From positions 682,001 to 746,000 of the forward strand of contig CAJIZA010000001.1 of assembly GCA_905181815.1 (NCBI GenBank): a DNA stretch of 64,000 bases, in the 5' to 3' direction. This DNA is from an uncultured Planktomarina sp. (lineage in GTDB: Bacteria; Pseudomonadota; Alphaproteobacteria; Rhodobacterales; Rhodobacteraceae). Below, one piece after another: positions 27,851-37,726 of the stretch. Under the pieces are notes generated by a model. That model had not been told where the DNA came from. It saw only the letters and a list, made by a program, of their open reading frames with translations, and did no database searches. The translations under genes were made by a program, and so were the position numbers. Numbering within the stretch: the first letter of the stretch is position 1; every line of letters begins with the position of its first letter.

Positions 27851-28525
27851 CTAAGTTTTAATGTCACGGGATCGGTAAAGGAAATATCCAGACATTCCAA
27901 GCCAGATTAATGCCAAAGAAAACCAGGTCAGCGCATAATTGAGATGGTCATTCGGGATATTGGCGCTCATCTTGGGCAATGGTGTGGCCGCGTCATCGGC
28001 AAAGCTGCTGTTGCGCAGCACCAGCAAGATTGGCTCGGTCTGCAAATGTGCAGACAGTTTGGCCACATCTCGGGCAAACCATATGTTCGCAGCAAGATCA
28101 TTGTCAGGAGTGAAGCTGTCAATTTCCTGCGGCCACTGCAAATTGCCCGTCACTTGGCCCGAGCCCTTGGGCATCACAGGCATATTGGCGCGCACAGAGG
28201 TAAACCCACGATCCACCATAATCTTGCGGCCATCATTCAGCTCAAAGGCGTCGATCAATCGATAGCCTGCGCCATATATTTTTTGCGACACCAGGACACG
28301 GACCGTTTGATCGCCGATGTAGTGTCCTGTGCCGCGCACGGGCAGAAGGTCATGCGTGGCGGGCTCGAGCTGGGCTGGAATATTTATGGCGGGCGCCAAA
28401 ATCTTGCGCTCAATCTGCGCCAGAATTTCTGTTTTCCAGGCCAAGCGCTGCAATTGCCAGACGCCAAGCCCCATTAGGGTGACCGTGCCCACTATGCCCA
28501 ATAAGATCATGCCCCAATAACGCAT
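27851..28525 (-). CDS. SURF1-family cytochrome oxidase assembly protein
   Basis: Membrane protein for heme a insertion into cytochrome c oxidase subunit I. Two transmembrane helices flank a periplasmic domain: residues 4-22 (WGMILLGIVGTVTLMGLGVW) and a C-terminal one near 200. Family features are GLGVWQLQRLAWK, VRGTGHYIG, VDRGFTSV and the closing HLNYALTWFSLALIWLG. I start at the ATG at 28525, where GGGGATGAA is upstream. It lies between thrC and ctaE, as in other Rhodobacteraceae. Confidence 0.92.
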   Translation of the reverse strand: MRYWGMILLGIVGTVTLMGLGVWQLQRLAWKTEILAQIERKILAPAINIPAQLEPATHDLLPVRGTGHYIGDQTVRVLVSQKIYGAGYRLIDAFELNDGRKIMVDRGFTSVRANMPVMPKGSGQVTGNLQWPQEIDSFTPDNDLAANIWFARDVAKLSAHLQTEPILLVLRNSSFADDAATPLPKMSANIPNDHLNYALTWFSLALIWLGMSGYFLYRSRDIKT

Positions 28526-28612
28526 TTCATCCCCTTCAAAGTGCAAAAAGGGCAGCCGTACGCCGCCCTTCCCGTAAAGTGACCGTCGCGCTTGAGCGCC
28601 GGCAAGACCGAT

Positions 28613-29416
28613 TTAGCCAGCCCAGAGATAGACGGCTGCGAACAAAAAGAGCCAAACCACATCCACGAAGTGCCAGTACCATGCTGCGGCCTCAAAACCC
28701 ACATGGCTTTGCGGCGTGAAATGACCCTTGGTGACACGGATCAAACAGACCAGCAGGAAGATCGTACCGATCAGAACATGCATACCGTGGAACCCTGTGG
28801 CCATAAAGAAGTTGGCGAAGGTGATCTCACCAGAGAAAGTCCAGCCATCAACAACCAGCAATTCGTGGTACTCATAGACCTGAAATGCTGTGAAGACTGC
28901 GCCAAAGGCAATAGCTAAGATCAGCCCCATGCGCAGATCTTTGCGGTTGTTGTCATGCACCAAAGCGTGGTGTGCCCAGGTGGCGGCACAGCCTGAGATC
29001 AAGAGCAGGAGGGTGTTGATCAAGGGCAGTTCGAAGGCGTTGATTTGGTGAAATTCAGGCTTCACATATTCCGTGCCGACATATTCATACATCGGGTAAA
29101 GCTGATGCTTAAAGAAGCTCCAGAACCAAGCTGAGAAGAACATGATTTCAGACGTGATGAACAAGATGAAACCATAGCGCAGGCCAATTTGCACAACGGG
29201 TGTGTGATCACCCACGTGGCTTTCGGCCACAACTTCGCTCCACCATGCGTACATGATGTAGAGCACGCCAACAAAGCCAGCCAAGAAGATGTAGGGTCCG
29301 TTGTCATGCATCCAGAGGATGGCTCCTGTCAGCATCACCAAAGCCGATAATGAGCCCAAAAGCGGGTTCACTGAAGGAGGAAGGATATGATAATCGTGGT
29401 TCTTTTCATGTGCCAT
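28613..29416 (-). CDS. ctaE: Cytochrome c oxidase subunit III
   Basis: Seven-helix inner-membrane subunit of the aa3-type terminal oxidase, 267 residues. Conserved pieces are [19 protein letters not shown] at the start, [20 protein letters not shown] (with the conserved Glu) and a C-terminal [19 protein letters not shown] and [20 protein letters not shown]. It is preceded by ctaG and followed by surf1. Subunit I is not in this stretch, as is usual for the group, where ctaD lies elsewhere. Confidence 0.96.
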   Translation of the reverse strand: MAHEKNHDYHILPPSVNPLLGSLSALVMLTGAILWMHDNGPYIFLAGFVGVLYIMYAWWSEVVAESHVGDHTPVVQIGLRYGFILFITSEIMFFSAWFWSFFKHQLYPMYEYVGTEYVKPEFHQINAFELPLINTLLLLISGCAATWAHHALVHDNNRKDLRMGLILAIAFGAVFTAFQVYEYHELLVVDGWTFSGEITFANFFMATGFHGMHVLIGTIFLLVCLIRVTKGHFTPQSHVGFEAAAWYWHFVDVVWLFLFAAVYLWAG

Positions 29417-29434
29417 AGCTGGGCCTCGTCGAAC

Positions 29435-30004
29435 TTAGTTTCGTTTTATGGGTGTATCGATCCGCAGCGCAGCCTGCGCCTCGTGCAAATCAATTTCGTG
29501 GAACGTGTACGATAAAGTAATCGTATGGATATACTTACCTTCTCTGTCATCCACAATGTCAGGATCGACATAGAAAGTCACAGGCATCTGGACACGCTCA
29601 TTAGGCATCAAAAGCTGCTCTTCGAAGCAAAAACAATCGATTTTGGTGAAAAAGCCGCCCGCTTGGTAAGGGGTGACGTTATAGCTGGCCGATCCGGCAA
29701 TGGGCCGGTCAGTTGGATTATAGGCTTCATAAAAGGCCAAACCAGTTTCGCCGATTTTCAATTCCATTGTGCGTTTAACTGGTTTGAAGCGCCATTTCAT
29801 GTCTTTATCGACAGAGGCGTCAAAGCGAATCTTGATCGTTTCGTCCAAGATTGTCTCACTGCCCAATTCGGCCATGCCTGTCACGCCGCCAAAGCCTGTG
29901 ACCCGGCAAAACCAGTCGTAAAAGGGCACACTGGCCCAAGCCAGGCTCCCCATCAGGACCACAACAGCCAGGGTTTGGCTCAGGGTTTTGGTTTTTGGCG
30001 TCAC
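29435..30004 (-). CDS. ctaG: Cytochrome c oxidase assembly protein Cox11/CtaG
   Basis: Copper chaperone that delivers CuB to cytochrome oxidase subunit I. One N-terminal membrane helix (TLAVVVLMGSLAWASVPFYD) is followed by a periplasmic domain. The copper-binding Cys pair is in KIDCFCFEEQLL near residue 120, and the conserved MPVTFYVDP follows. Length (189) is typical. The start overlaps the small CoxF-like gene by 4 bp, showing tight operon structure. Confidence 0.95.
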   Translation of the reverse strand: MTPKTKTLSQTLAVVVLMGSLAWASVPFYDWFCRVTGFGGVTGMAELGSETILDETIKIRFDASVDKDMKWRFKPVKRTMELKIGETGLAFYEAYNPTDRPIAGSASYNVTPYQAGGFFTKIDCFCFEEQLLMPNERVQMPVTFYVDPDIVDDREGKYIHTITLSYTFHEIDLHEAQAALRIDTPIKRN

Positions 30005-30189
30005 TGGCTGGCCTCCTCGGTTACCGATGAACGCGGTGCATGGTCATATCCCTCGACCGGGCCTGTATTGGTGATCTTCACCAAGCTCAGTACGGCGACC
30101 AATCCGATAAACAGCACCAAGCAGACAGCCACACCAACGTTTTGACTACGACGGCGCCTGTGCATATCTGTTTCGACACGAAAACTCAT
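30001..30189 (-). CDS. Small CoxF-like single-pass membrane protein
   Basis: Sixty-two residues with a very basic N-terminus (RVETDMHRRRRSQN) and one membrane helix (VGVAVCLVLFIGLVAVLSLV), then a short acidic tail. It overlaps ctaB upstream (ATGA) and ctaG downstream by 4 bp. The same slot in related genomes holds a short cytochrome-oxidase-associated gene, named coxF or left hypothetical. An assembly role is inferred from position only, as there is no catalytic motif. Confidence 0.8.
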   Translation of the reverse strand: MSFRVETDMHRRRRSQNVGVAVCLVLFIGLVAVLSLVKITNTGPVEGYDHAPRSSVTEEASQ

Positions 30190-31121
30190 GACCAGCCTCC
30201 CAAACCATAGGGCGTCAAAACCGCCTCTGCCAAAATCGCAAGGAAATGCACGAAGAGATAAAGCAGCGAAAACCTAAAGAAGGCCCGCTCTACCTTGAAA
30301 TTGTCCGCCTCAGAAGCGAGCTCATCGCGCCGCCAAATGCTGACAGCGTCCTTCAGGACGATCGTGTTGCAGATCAAAGCCACAGTCAGATAAATCACCC
30401 CACCAATCGAGGTGAACGCCAAGCCAATCGCCAGAACTGCTTGCAGCACCGCATATGCGAGAATGTGACGCCGGGTTGCCGGACGCCCATGGGTCACCGT
30501 GAGCATCGGCACATCGGCATCATCGTAGTCCGAGCGCATAAAGAGAGCGAGCGCCCAGAAATGCGGTGGGGTCCATATGAATATCAAAGCAAACATTAAG
30601 ACCGCCTCGATGGAGACAGAGCCCGTGGCTGAAACCCAACCAATCAGCGGAGGGAACGCCCCGGCCGCTCCGCCGATTACGATATTTTGCGGCGTCACGC
30701 GCTTGAGCCAGATGGTGTAAATCACCGCATAGAAGAATATGGTAAAGGCAAGCCACGCGGCCGCATGCCAATTGGCGGCAAGCCCCAACATCAGAACGGA
30801 GAGACCGGATAACGCCACCCCCAGCCCCAACGCCGCATCTGACGAGGTACGCCCCGATGGAATGGGGCGGGATTTTGTGCGGCGCATTATCGCATCAATA
30901 TCCGCATCCCACCACATATTCAAAGAGCCGGATGCTCCACCGCCAATGGCGATGAACAAAATAGCACAAAAGGCCTCAACTGGGTGCAAACTCACAGGAG
31001 CGGCCATCAAACCGACGAAGGCTGTGAACACCACCAACGACATGACACGTGGCTTAAGTAAGGCCACATAGTCGCCAAACACGGGATCGCACTCTGCGTT
31101 ATGATCTGCCACGTTCGCCAT
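30186..31121 (-). CDS. ctaB: Protoheme IX farnesyltransferase (heme O synthase)
   Basis: UbiA-family membrane enzyme that farnesylates heme b to heme O, needed for heme a. The first Asp-rich site is in SLNMWWDADIDAIMRRTKSRP near residue 70, and the second conserved loop holds FALIFIWTPPHFWALAL. About nine helices are visible. The ATG at 31121 gives MANVADHNAECD. The longer frame from 31217 would overlap ctaC by 74 bp. It is immediately downstream of ctaC in the oxidase operon. Confidence 0.95.
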   Translation of the reverse strand: MANVADHNAECDPVFGDYVALLKPRVMSLVVFTAFVGLMAAPVSLHPVEAFCAILFIAIGGGASGSLNMWWDADIDAIMRRTKSRPIPSGRTSSDAALGLGVALSGLSVLMLGLAANWHAAAWLAFTIFFYAVIYTIWLKRVTPQNIVIGGAAGAFPPLIGWVSATGSVSIEAVLMFALIFIWTPPHFWALALFMRSDYDDADVPMLTVTHGRPATRRHILAYAVLQAVLAIGLAFTSIGGVIYLTVALICNTIVLKDAVSIWRRDELASEADNFKVERAFFRFSLLYLFVHFLAILAEAVLTPYGLGGWS

Positions 31122-31143
31122 CCACCTTTTATTCAACGCTCGT

Positions 31144-31992
31144 TTAGTTTGATGCAACTTGAACAGATTGTGGCACGCCGGCGAATTCTTCAATCGCACC
31201 GGAAAGCCATGCATCATATTGCCCTTTGCTGACCACTTTCACAGTGATCGGCATGTACGCATGGGCCTGACCGCAGAGTTCGGAACACTGACCGAAATAA
31301 ACGCCTTCTTTTTCTGCCGCAAACCACAGCTCAGCCAAACGTCCGGGAACCGCATCTTGTTTTACGCCAAAGGCGGGAATGGTCCATGAATGAATCACAT
31401 CGGCCCCGGTCAGCTGCATCACAACGGTCGCGCCGACGGGCACAACAACGGCTGTGTCGGTAGCCAGCAAATATTCATCGGGTGCATATCCATAATCGGC
31501 CAATTCATCCTTTTGCAGCATCACGCTGTCAAAACCGAAGTCATGATCGACATATTCATAGCCCCAATACCACTGGTTTCCAGTGACTTTGATGGTAATA
31601 TCTGCTTCTGGAATTTCTTGCTGCTTAAACAAAATTGGCAGCGAGAACGCACCAATCACAACCAGAATACCCACAGGCACGACCGTCCACGCCACTTCGA
31701 GTACCGAATGGTGGGTGAAGCTGCCTGGCGTTTCGTTGCGGCTGCGGTGAAACTTGAACGCAGCATAGACCAGCAAACAGGTCACAAAGGCAGAGATCAC
31801 CGTGATTATAACCAACAAGAAATTATCGAGCCAGACAATATCGCGCATCAATTCGGTCGCAGGAAATTGAAAGCCCATGCCTTTGGGCTCCGGCTTGCCG
31901 ATGGTTTCCAATCCTTGGAAATTTTCTTGTGCTTGAGCAACGCCAGCCAAAGTGACTAGTGCTGCGCTTAACAGAGACGTAAGAATTCGCAT
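31144..31992 (-). CDS. ctaC: Cytochrome c oxidase subunit II
   Basis: Carries the CuA centre that accepts electrons from cytochrome c. A signal peptide (residues 1-21, ending VAQAQE) is followed by two membrane helices. The periplasmic cupredoxin domain holds the CuA ligands in the C-terminal FGQCSELCGQAHAYMPITVK and an upstream His in GADVIHSWTIPAFG. Length is 282. It is the first gene of the ctaC-ctaB-coxF-ctaG-ctaE-surf1 unit. Its start is divergent from tldD with 188 bp between. Confidence 0.96.
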   Translation of the reverse strand: MRILTSLLSAALVTLAGVAQAQENFQGLETIGKPEPKGMGFQFPATELMRDIVWLDNFLLVIITVISAFVTCLLVYAAFKFHRSRNETPGSFTHHSVLEVAWTVVPVGILVVIGAFSLPILFKQQEIPEADITIKVTGNQWYWGYEYVDHDFGFDSVMLQKDELADYGYAPDEYLLATDTAVVVPVGATVVMQLTGADVIHSWTIPAFGVKQDAVPGRLAELWFAAEKEGVYFGQCSELCGQAHAYMPITVKVVSKGQYDAWLSGAIEEFAGVPQSVQVASN

Positions 31993-32180
31993 TTTCTACC
32001 CTATGCCTTTTGCGCCTTCGCGCTGTTCCGCCACACAAACGTGTGACGCGTGATTGTACTTTACGCAGCATCAATCATAACATCGCCTCACACGCAATTG
32101 GTTGATCCGCGTCAAAGGGACGCCAGTGGCAAAATTCACCCGCGAAAACCACTTTTCGCCAAAATACAGCAAGGAATTTC

Positions 32181-33602
32181 ATGACTGATTCTCTATTTCG
32201 CCCGTTTGAGACCCATATCGATCGGGAGTCGGCCCGTGAGATTCTTAAATCAACCCTGATCGGAGCGGAAGATGGGGAGCTGTTTTTAGAGCGCTGCAGG
32301 TCCGAAGTATTATCCTTTGACGACGGGCGGCTGCGCACATCAAGTTTTGATGCTTCCGAAGGGTTCGGCCTGCGCGCAGTTCAGGGAGAGCGGGTTGGCT
32401 ATGCGCATTCGACCGAAATTTCCGAGCAGGCCATGCGCCGCGGCGCGGGCACGGTACGCTTGGCCGTTGAGGCGGGCAGCGGGCCACTATGCGCCGCGCC
32501 GACCGCCACCAATCGCCGTCTCTACAGTGATCACAGCCCACTCAGCGATTCGAGCTTTCCAGCCAAAATCGATATTTTGCGTGAGATAGATGCTTATGCC
32601 CGAGGTTTGGACCCACGCGTTATGCAAGTCTCGGCCACGATCGCTGCCTCCCATCAAGAAATGGTCATCTTGCGCGCCGAGGGACCCGATGTTTCAGACA
32701 GCCGCCCAATGGTGCGCATGAATGTCTCTGTTATTGTGGAGCAAGACGGACAGCGCCAAACCGGCTATGTCGGTGGCGGTGGACGCTACGGGCTCGATGG
32801 CATGCTTGAGCCGAGCCATTGGCAACCTTTGGTGCGGGAAGCTCTGCGAATCGCTGTGGTCAACCTCGCCGCCATTCCCGCTCCTGCGGGTGTGATGGAT
32901 GTGGCCCTGGGCGCAGGGTGGCCCGGTATCTTATTACATGAAGCGGTTGGGCATGGGCTGGAAGGTGATTTCAACCGCAAAGGCACCTCAGCCTTCGCTG
33001 GACTCATGGGCCAAAGGGTCGCGGCCTCAGGTGTCACTGTGCTGGATGATGGCACAATACCAGACCGCCGAGGGTCGATCAGCATTGACGATGAGGGCAC
33101 GCCAAGCGGCAAAAATACTTTGATCGAAGACGGGATATTGGTCGGCTATATGCAGGACCGACAAAACGCGCGGCTCAGCGGCAATGCCCCAACGGGGAAC
33201 GGTCGCCGCCAGAGCTTTGAGCATGCGCCCATGCCGCGCATGACCAACACTTACATGTTGGGCGGGGATGTTGATCCCAAGGACATGCTTCACGATATGA
33301 AAGACGGCATTTACGCCGTGGGCTTTGGCGGCGGCCAGGTCGATATCACCAACGGAAAATTCGTCTTTTCCTGCACGGAGGCCTATCAGGTCAAAAACGG
33401 CAAGGTCGGCGCCCCAGTCAAAGGCGCCACGCTTATTGGCGATGGGGCCACAGCCCTGAAACAGATTCGCGCCATCGGCAATGACATGCGGCTCGACGAC
33501 GGCATGGGCAACTGCGGCAAGCAAGGCCAATGGGTGCCCGTGGGCGTGGGGCAGCCGTCCTTGCTTATCGGCGGATTGACCGTGGGCGGATCGGCGACTT
33601 AA
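32181..33602 (+). CDS. tldD: Metalloprotease TldD
   Basis: TldD/PmbA-type zinc metalloprotease that processes antibiotics and antitoxins in known systems. The zinc-binding motif HExxxH is in LLHEAVGHGLEGDFNRKG near residue 255. Other family parts are RSEVLSFDDGRLRTSSFD near the start and the closing VPVGVGQPSLLIGGLTVGGS. Length (473) is normal. It is divergent from ctaC and followed by the dprA remnant and topA, the usual gene order. The partner TldE/PmbA is not in this window. Confidence 0.95.
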   Translation: MTDSLFRPFETHIDRESAREILKSTLIGAEDGELFLERCRSEVLSFDDGRLRTSSFDASEGFGLRAVQGERVGYAHSTEISEQAMRRGAGTVRLAVEAGSGPLCAAPTATNRRLYSDHSPLSDSSFPAKIDILREIDAYARGLDPRVMQVSATIAASHQEMVILRAEGPDVSDSRPMVRMNVSVIVEQDGQRQTGYVGGGGRYGLDGMLEPSHWQPLVREALRIAVVNLAAIPAPAGVMDVALGAGWPGILLHEAVGHGLEGDFNRKGTSAFAGLMGQRVAASGVTVLDDGTIPDRRGSISIDDEGTPSGKNTLIEDGILVGYMQDRQNARLSGNAPTGNGRRQSFEHAPMPRMTNTYMLGGDVDPKDMLHDMKDGIYAVGFGGGQVDITNGKFVFSCTEAYQVKNGKVGAPVKGATLIGDGATALKQIRAIGNDMRLDDGMGNCGKQGQWVPVGVGQPSLLIGGLTVGGSAT

Positions 33603-33609
33603 GGCGCAT

Positions 33610-34208
33610 CGCACCCGGGATTTGCGAGCTTTCACCAAACATTAACTTGGATTTCACCCCAGCGCTCGTTTTTCCCGAACGAAATAACCTCATTACCGGC
33701 CTCTGCCAGGCGATTGTGATTGTGAAGGCGGCGGCGAAATCCGGTACATTTATCACCGCAAGGCAAGCGCTCGAGCAGGGGCGCGCGGTTCTGGCTGTGC
33801 CTGGCCATCCAATGGATGCTCACACCACCGGTTGCAATGTGCTGATCCGCGATGGCGCCTGTTTGGTGTGCATTGTCGATGATATATTGCAAGCCATCCA
33901 TTCCGCGACACAACAAACGATACCGCAGCCGCCAATAGTCGGTCAAACTCGCCCCCAAACAATCCAGGCAACCTTGCCCCTTCCTCCCAGCAAAACACAG
34001 GCCTATCAAACCCAACGCAGAGATCTGGTTCAAACTTTGCACTAACAAATTCTAGACCGTCTCAGCGCCGCACCGCTTTCCAAAGATCAGCTGATCCACA
34101 ATCTCAAAATCCGCCGCCCATGTCCCCCCGGCCATCACCGAACTGGAGCTCTCTGGCCGTCTGGAGCGGCAACCCGACGGGCTTTTGTCGCGCATCCACA
34201 ACCACTAA
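33610..34208 (+). pseudogene. dprA: Remnant of dprA (DNA processing protein), N-terminus lost, tail broken
   Basis: Following tldD, the frame ending at 34045 reads FPERNNLITGLCQAIVIVKA, then AAKSGTFITARQALEQGRAV, LAVPGHPMDAHTTGCNVLIR and DGACLVCIVDDI. This is the C-terminal half of the DprA Rossmann-like domain that binds single-stranded DNA and loads RecA in transformation. The first two thirds of the protein, including the start, are gone. After the TAA at 34043-34045 the same frame continues ILDRLSAAPLSKDQLIHNL. A frame change near 34110 then gives PAITELELSGRLERQPDGLL and a stop at 34206-34208, the DprA winged-helix end. A deletion, a nonsense codon and a frameshift make it non-functional. 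Confidence 0.93.
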
Positions 34209-34297
34209 ATTCGTTTTTTTGTGCAACCTCCATTGACAAATTGCTCCTGCACCCCCTTTTTGACGCAAGAATTTTTCTTAACTCGCAGGATATCCCC

Positions 34298-36877
34298 ATG
34301 GCTGTTGTTGTTGTAGAATCTCCTGCTAAGGCAAAGACAATAAATAAATACCTTGGACCAGGCTTCACCGTTCTTGCCTCATATGGTCATGTACGTGATT
34401 TGCCGCCCAAAGATGGCTCGGTGGATCCCGAGAATGAATTTGAGATGCTTTGGGAGGTTGGCGCTGCCAGCAAAAAACACGTCAAGGCCATTGCCGATGC
34501 CCTCAAAGACGACAATGAACTGATCCTCGCAACCGACCCTGACCGCGAGGGCGAAGCGATCAGCTGGCATTTGCAAGAGACGCTCACCAAGCGTCGCGCG
34601 ATCAAAAAAAATACGCCCGTATCCCGTGTTGTATTCAACGCCATCACCAAGACCGCGGTCACCGAAGCCATGAAAAATCCCCGTCAAGTGGATATGGAAT
34701 TGGTTGAGGCCTATTTGGCCCGCCGCGCCTTGGATTACCTTGTGGGCTTCAAGCTCTCCCCCGTGCTTTGGCGTCGTTTGCCGGGGGCGAAATCGGCTGG
34801 GCGGGTACAATCGGTCTGCCTGCGGCTGATCGTTGACCGTGAAATGGAAATTGAGGCATTCAATCCGCGTGAATATTGGACCGTCGGTGCCAGTCTCAGC
34901 ACCCCGCGCGGCCAGCAATTTGACGCCCGGCTGACCAGTCTGGGCGGCAAGCGCATCGATAAATTTGATCTGGCGAATGAAACCGAGGCAGAATTGGCGG
35001 TTCAGGCGGTGCGGAGCCGGGATTTGACCGCCACGTCGGTAGAAGCCAAACCCGCCAATCGCAACCCCTCTGCCCCCTTCATGACCTCGACGCTACAGCA
35101 AGAGGCAAGCCGCAAATTCGGCATGGGCGCCAGGCAAACCATGTCGGCCGCACAACGTCTTTATGAGGCCGGCTTGATCACTTACATGCGGACCGACGGT
35201 ATTGATATGGCGCCAGAAGCGGTGCAAGCTGCACGCGTCGTGATCGGTGAGCGCTATGGGGCGCAATATGTGCCGGAGCAACCGCGTCTGTATAAAAATA
35301 AGGCAAAAAACGCCCAAGAGGCGCATGAATGTATTCGCCCCACCGAAATGGGCCAAGCCCCTGATACCCTATCGATATCCGACGCTGATCAAAAGAAACT
35401 CTATGATCTGATCTGGAAACGGACGGTCGCCAGCCAGATGGCAGCAGCCCGTTTGGAGCGCACCACAGTTGAAATTGAATCAAGCGATGGACAGGTCGTC
35501 CTGCGCGCCACCGGGCAAGTGATGCTCTTTGATGGCTTCATGCGGGTCTATGAGGAAGGACGTGACGACACGGTTGTTGACGAAGACGACAAGCGTTTGC
35601 CACAAATCAGCGCCGCAGATCCTGTAGCCAAAAAGTCTGTCACCCCTGAGCAGCATCATACCCAGCCACCACCGCGCTACACCGAGGCCAGCTTGGTCAA
35701 GCGCATGGAAGAGCTGGGCATTGGTCGCCCCTCCACCTATGCCTCGGTCGTCACCACAATCCAAGATCGCGACTATGTGCGAAAAGAGAAAAATCGTCTT
35801 ATTCCTGAGGATAAGGGGCGTTTGGTGACTGTTTTCCTGAGCAGTTTCTTTCGCCAATACGTTGGCTATGAGTTCACGGCCAATTTGGAAAATGAATTGG
35901 ATGACGTCTCCGCAGGTGATCGCGAATACCGCACTGTTTTGAGCCATTTTTGGAAAGACTTCAAGGTTGCGATTGACGAGGCGATGGACCAATCCATCAC
36001 CGAAGTTCTTGAAAAAATTAATGATGTCCTTGAGCCACACCTCTTTCCCATAGAAGAGCCCGGGGTTGATCCACGCATATGCAAAAACTGTGGCGATGGG
36101 CGTTTGTCCATGCGCACGGCCCGATCTGGCGGCGCATTTATCGGCTGTTCCAACTACCCAGAATGCCGCTTTACCCGCCCATTTGGGCCGCCCGGCACCG
36201 AAAGCAGCGCTATCGGTCCCGATGGCAAACTGTTGGGGCATGATAGCGCGGATCCCATCAGCCTGCGCGACGGGCGTTACGGCCCCTATGTGCAGCGCGG
36301 AAACGTGACGGAGGAAAACCCCAAACCACCGCGGATGTCCATTCCGAAAATCTGGTCCTTGGATGAGTTGACCTTTGAAAAGGCGGTGCAGCTTTTATCC
36401 CTGCCCCGCGAAATTGGCCCGCATCCTGAAGATGGGGTGATGATCGAATCTTCAATTGGGCGCTTCGGCCCCTATGTGAAACATGGCACACTCTACGCCA
36501 ATATCGGCGATATCGACGAAGTGTGGAGCATCGGCATGAACCGGGCAGTGGAAGAATTGGCAAAAAAGGCTGCGCGGAGTGGACGGGGCGCAGCAGCCAA
36601 GCCCTTGCATGAATTGGGCGAGCATCCCAGCGAGGGCGGCCCGATCAATGTCATGGATGGGCGCTATGGTCCTTACGTTAAATGGGGCAAAGTGAATGCC
36701 ACGATTCCAAAAGAGATTGATCCGGCTCAGGTCACCATAGAAATGGCGGTGGATCTGATTGCGCAAAAAGCGCCAGCCAAAAAGAAAAAAGCGGTGGCCA
36801 AGAAAAAACCTGCCACAAAAAAACTGGCAGCCAAAAAGCCGGCCGTTCCAAAAAAAGCGCCCGCTAAAAAGGATTAA
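34298..36877 (+). CDS. topA: DNA topoisomerase I
   Basis: Type IA topoisomerase that relaxes negative supercoils, 859 residues from the ATG at 34298 (AGGATATCCCC upstream). It starts MAVVVVESPAKAKTINKYLG with the Toprim acidic site ILATDPDREGEAISWHL near residue 80. The catalytic Tyr is in ITYMRTDGIDM near 310. The zinc ribbon CKNCGDGRLSMRTARSGGAF with CSNYPEC lies near 600, followed by extra C-terminal repeats with FGPYV. The end is a lysine-alanine-rich tail of DNA-binding type. An in-frame start at 34241 is upstream but lacks a good ribosome site. Confidence 0.96.
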   Translation: MAVVVVESPAKAKTINKYLGPGFTVLASYGHVRDLPPKDGSVDPENEFEMLWEVGAASKKHVKAIADALKDDNELILATDPDREGEAISWHLQETLTKRRAIKKNTPVSRVVFNAITKTAVTEAMKNPRQVDMELVEAYLARRALDYLVGFKLSPVLWRRLPGAKSAGRVQSVCLRLIVDREMEIEAFNPREYWTVGASLSTPRGQQFDARLTSLGGKRIDKFDLANETEAELAVQAVRSRDLTATSVEAKPANRNPSAPFMTSTLQQEASRKFGMGARQTMSAAQRLYEAGLITYMRTDGIDMAPEAVQAARVVIGERYGAQYVPEQPRLYKNKAKNAQEAHECIRPTEMGQAPDTLSISDADQKKLYDLIWKRTVASQMAAARLERTTVEIESSDGQVVLRATGQVMLFDGFMRVYEEGRDDTVVDEDDKRLPQISAADPVAKKSVTPEQHHTQPPPRYTEASLVKRMEELGIGRPSTYASVVTTIQDRDYVRKEKNRLIPEDKGRLVTVFLSSFFRQYVGYEFTANLENELDDVSAGDREYRTVLSHFWKDFKVAIDEAMDQSITEVLEKINDVLEPHLFPIEEPGVDPRICKNCGDGRLSMRTARSGGAFIGCSNYPECRFTRPFGPPGTESSAIGPDGKLLGHDSADPISLRDGRYGPYVQRGNVTEENPKPPRMSIPKIWSLDELTFEKAVQLLSLPREIGPHPEDGVMIESSIGRFGPYVKHGTLYANIGDIDEVWSIGMNRAVEELAKKAARSGRGAAAKPLHELGEHPSEGGPINVMDGRYGPYVKWGKVNATIPKEIDPAQVTIEMAVDLIAQKAPAKKKKAVAKKKPATKKLAAKKPAVPKKAPAKKD

Positions 36878-36886
36878 GTCCTGGCT

Positions 36887-37726
36887 TTAGCGCTGCGGTG
36901 GTGCACCAAAGGCGCGCAGAACTTCCTGCGCGGCACGCTGGACCGGATCAAGCGTATCCGACAGGATTTGCACCCGGTCAAACCGCGACGGATCCGCCTC
37001 AACCGAGGCGCGCAGGGCTGATCCAAACGCCATACGCAATTCGGTTCCAATATTGAATTTGCAAATCGACGTCTTTGCCGACAGATGCCGGCGCTGCTCT
37101 ACCGGAACACCGGAGCCGCCATGAATAACCAAAGGCAGGGACGTCAGCGCCTCAATCCGAGCAATACGCTCCAAATTGAGACCGCCTTCCTTATCCTGTT
37201 GTAAATGCACATTCCCAACACTGATCGCCATAGCATCCACAGCGCTCTCACGGGCAAACTTTGCCGCCTCTTCAGGATCAGTTCCATCGGAACCTTCGCC
37301 ACCAAAATATCCAACAAACCCAATTTCGCCCTCACAGGAAATGCCAGCCGCATGAGCCATCTCTGCAATTGATGCAGTTTCATCGATATTTTGTTGCAAA
37401 GGCTTGCGCGAGCCATCGAACATCACTGAGGTGAAGCCGCTGTCAATCGCAAGCCTACAGTCTTCAAAAGTATAGCCATGATCAAGATGGGCCACTACGG
37501 GCACCGGGGACGCCTCTGCTAAATGCCGAAACATTTTGCCCAGCACCGGCAGGGGCGTATGCGCCCGGCACGATGGTCCGGCCTGCAGGATAACCGGGCA
37601 GTTCTCCGCCTCCGCGGCCGCCACATAAGCGCGCATATCTTCCCAGCCGAGAGTCACCAATCCCCCCACCGCATAGCCCTGTTTTAGGGCCGGTTGCAGC
37701 ACGTCAGCAAGGGTTGCGAGGGTCAT
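36887..37726 (-). CDS. iolJ: Class II aldolase, IolJ-type (DKGP aldolase)
   Basis: Zinc aldolase of the fructose-bisphosphate class II family, 279 residues. Zinc ligands are visible in PVPVVAHLDHGYTFEDC near residue 80, GEIGFVGYFGG near 130 and LVIHGGSGVPVEQ near 205. The gene overlaps iolB by 4 bp. In the inositol pathway IolJ cleaves 5-keto-2-deoxygluconate 6-phosphate to malonate semialdehyde and dihydroxyacetone phosphate. That specificity is inferred from the operon; a generic FBP or tagatose-type aldolase cannot be excluded. Confidence 0.85.
   Translation of the reverse strand: MTLATLADVLQPALKQGYAVGGLVTLGWEDMRAYVAAAEAENCPVILQAGPSCRAHTPLPVLGKMFRHLAEASPVPVVAHLDHGYTFEDCRLAIDSGFTSVMFDGSRKPLQQNIDETASIAEMAHAAGISCEGEIGFVGYFGGEGSDGTDPEEAAKFARESAVDAMAISVGNVHLQQDKEGGLNLERIARIEALTSLPLVIHGGSGVPVEQRRHLSAKTSICKFNIGTELRMAFGSALRASVEADPSRFDRVQILSDTLDPVQRAAQEVLRAFGAPPQR

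Noticed and set aside
35480-36241. A 253-codon open frame on the minus strand inside topA
   Set aside because: It is antisense to a well-conserved gene with all TopA motifs. Its translation shows no known domain, and its openness follows from codon bias.
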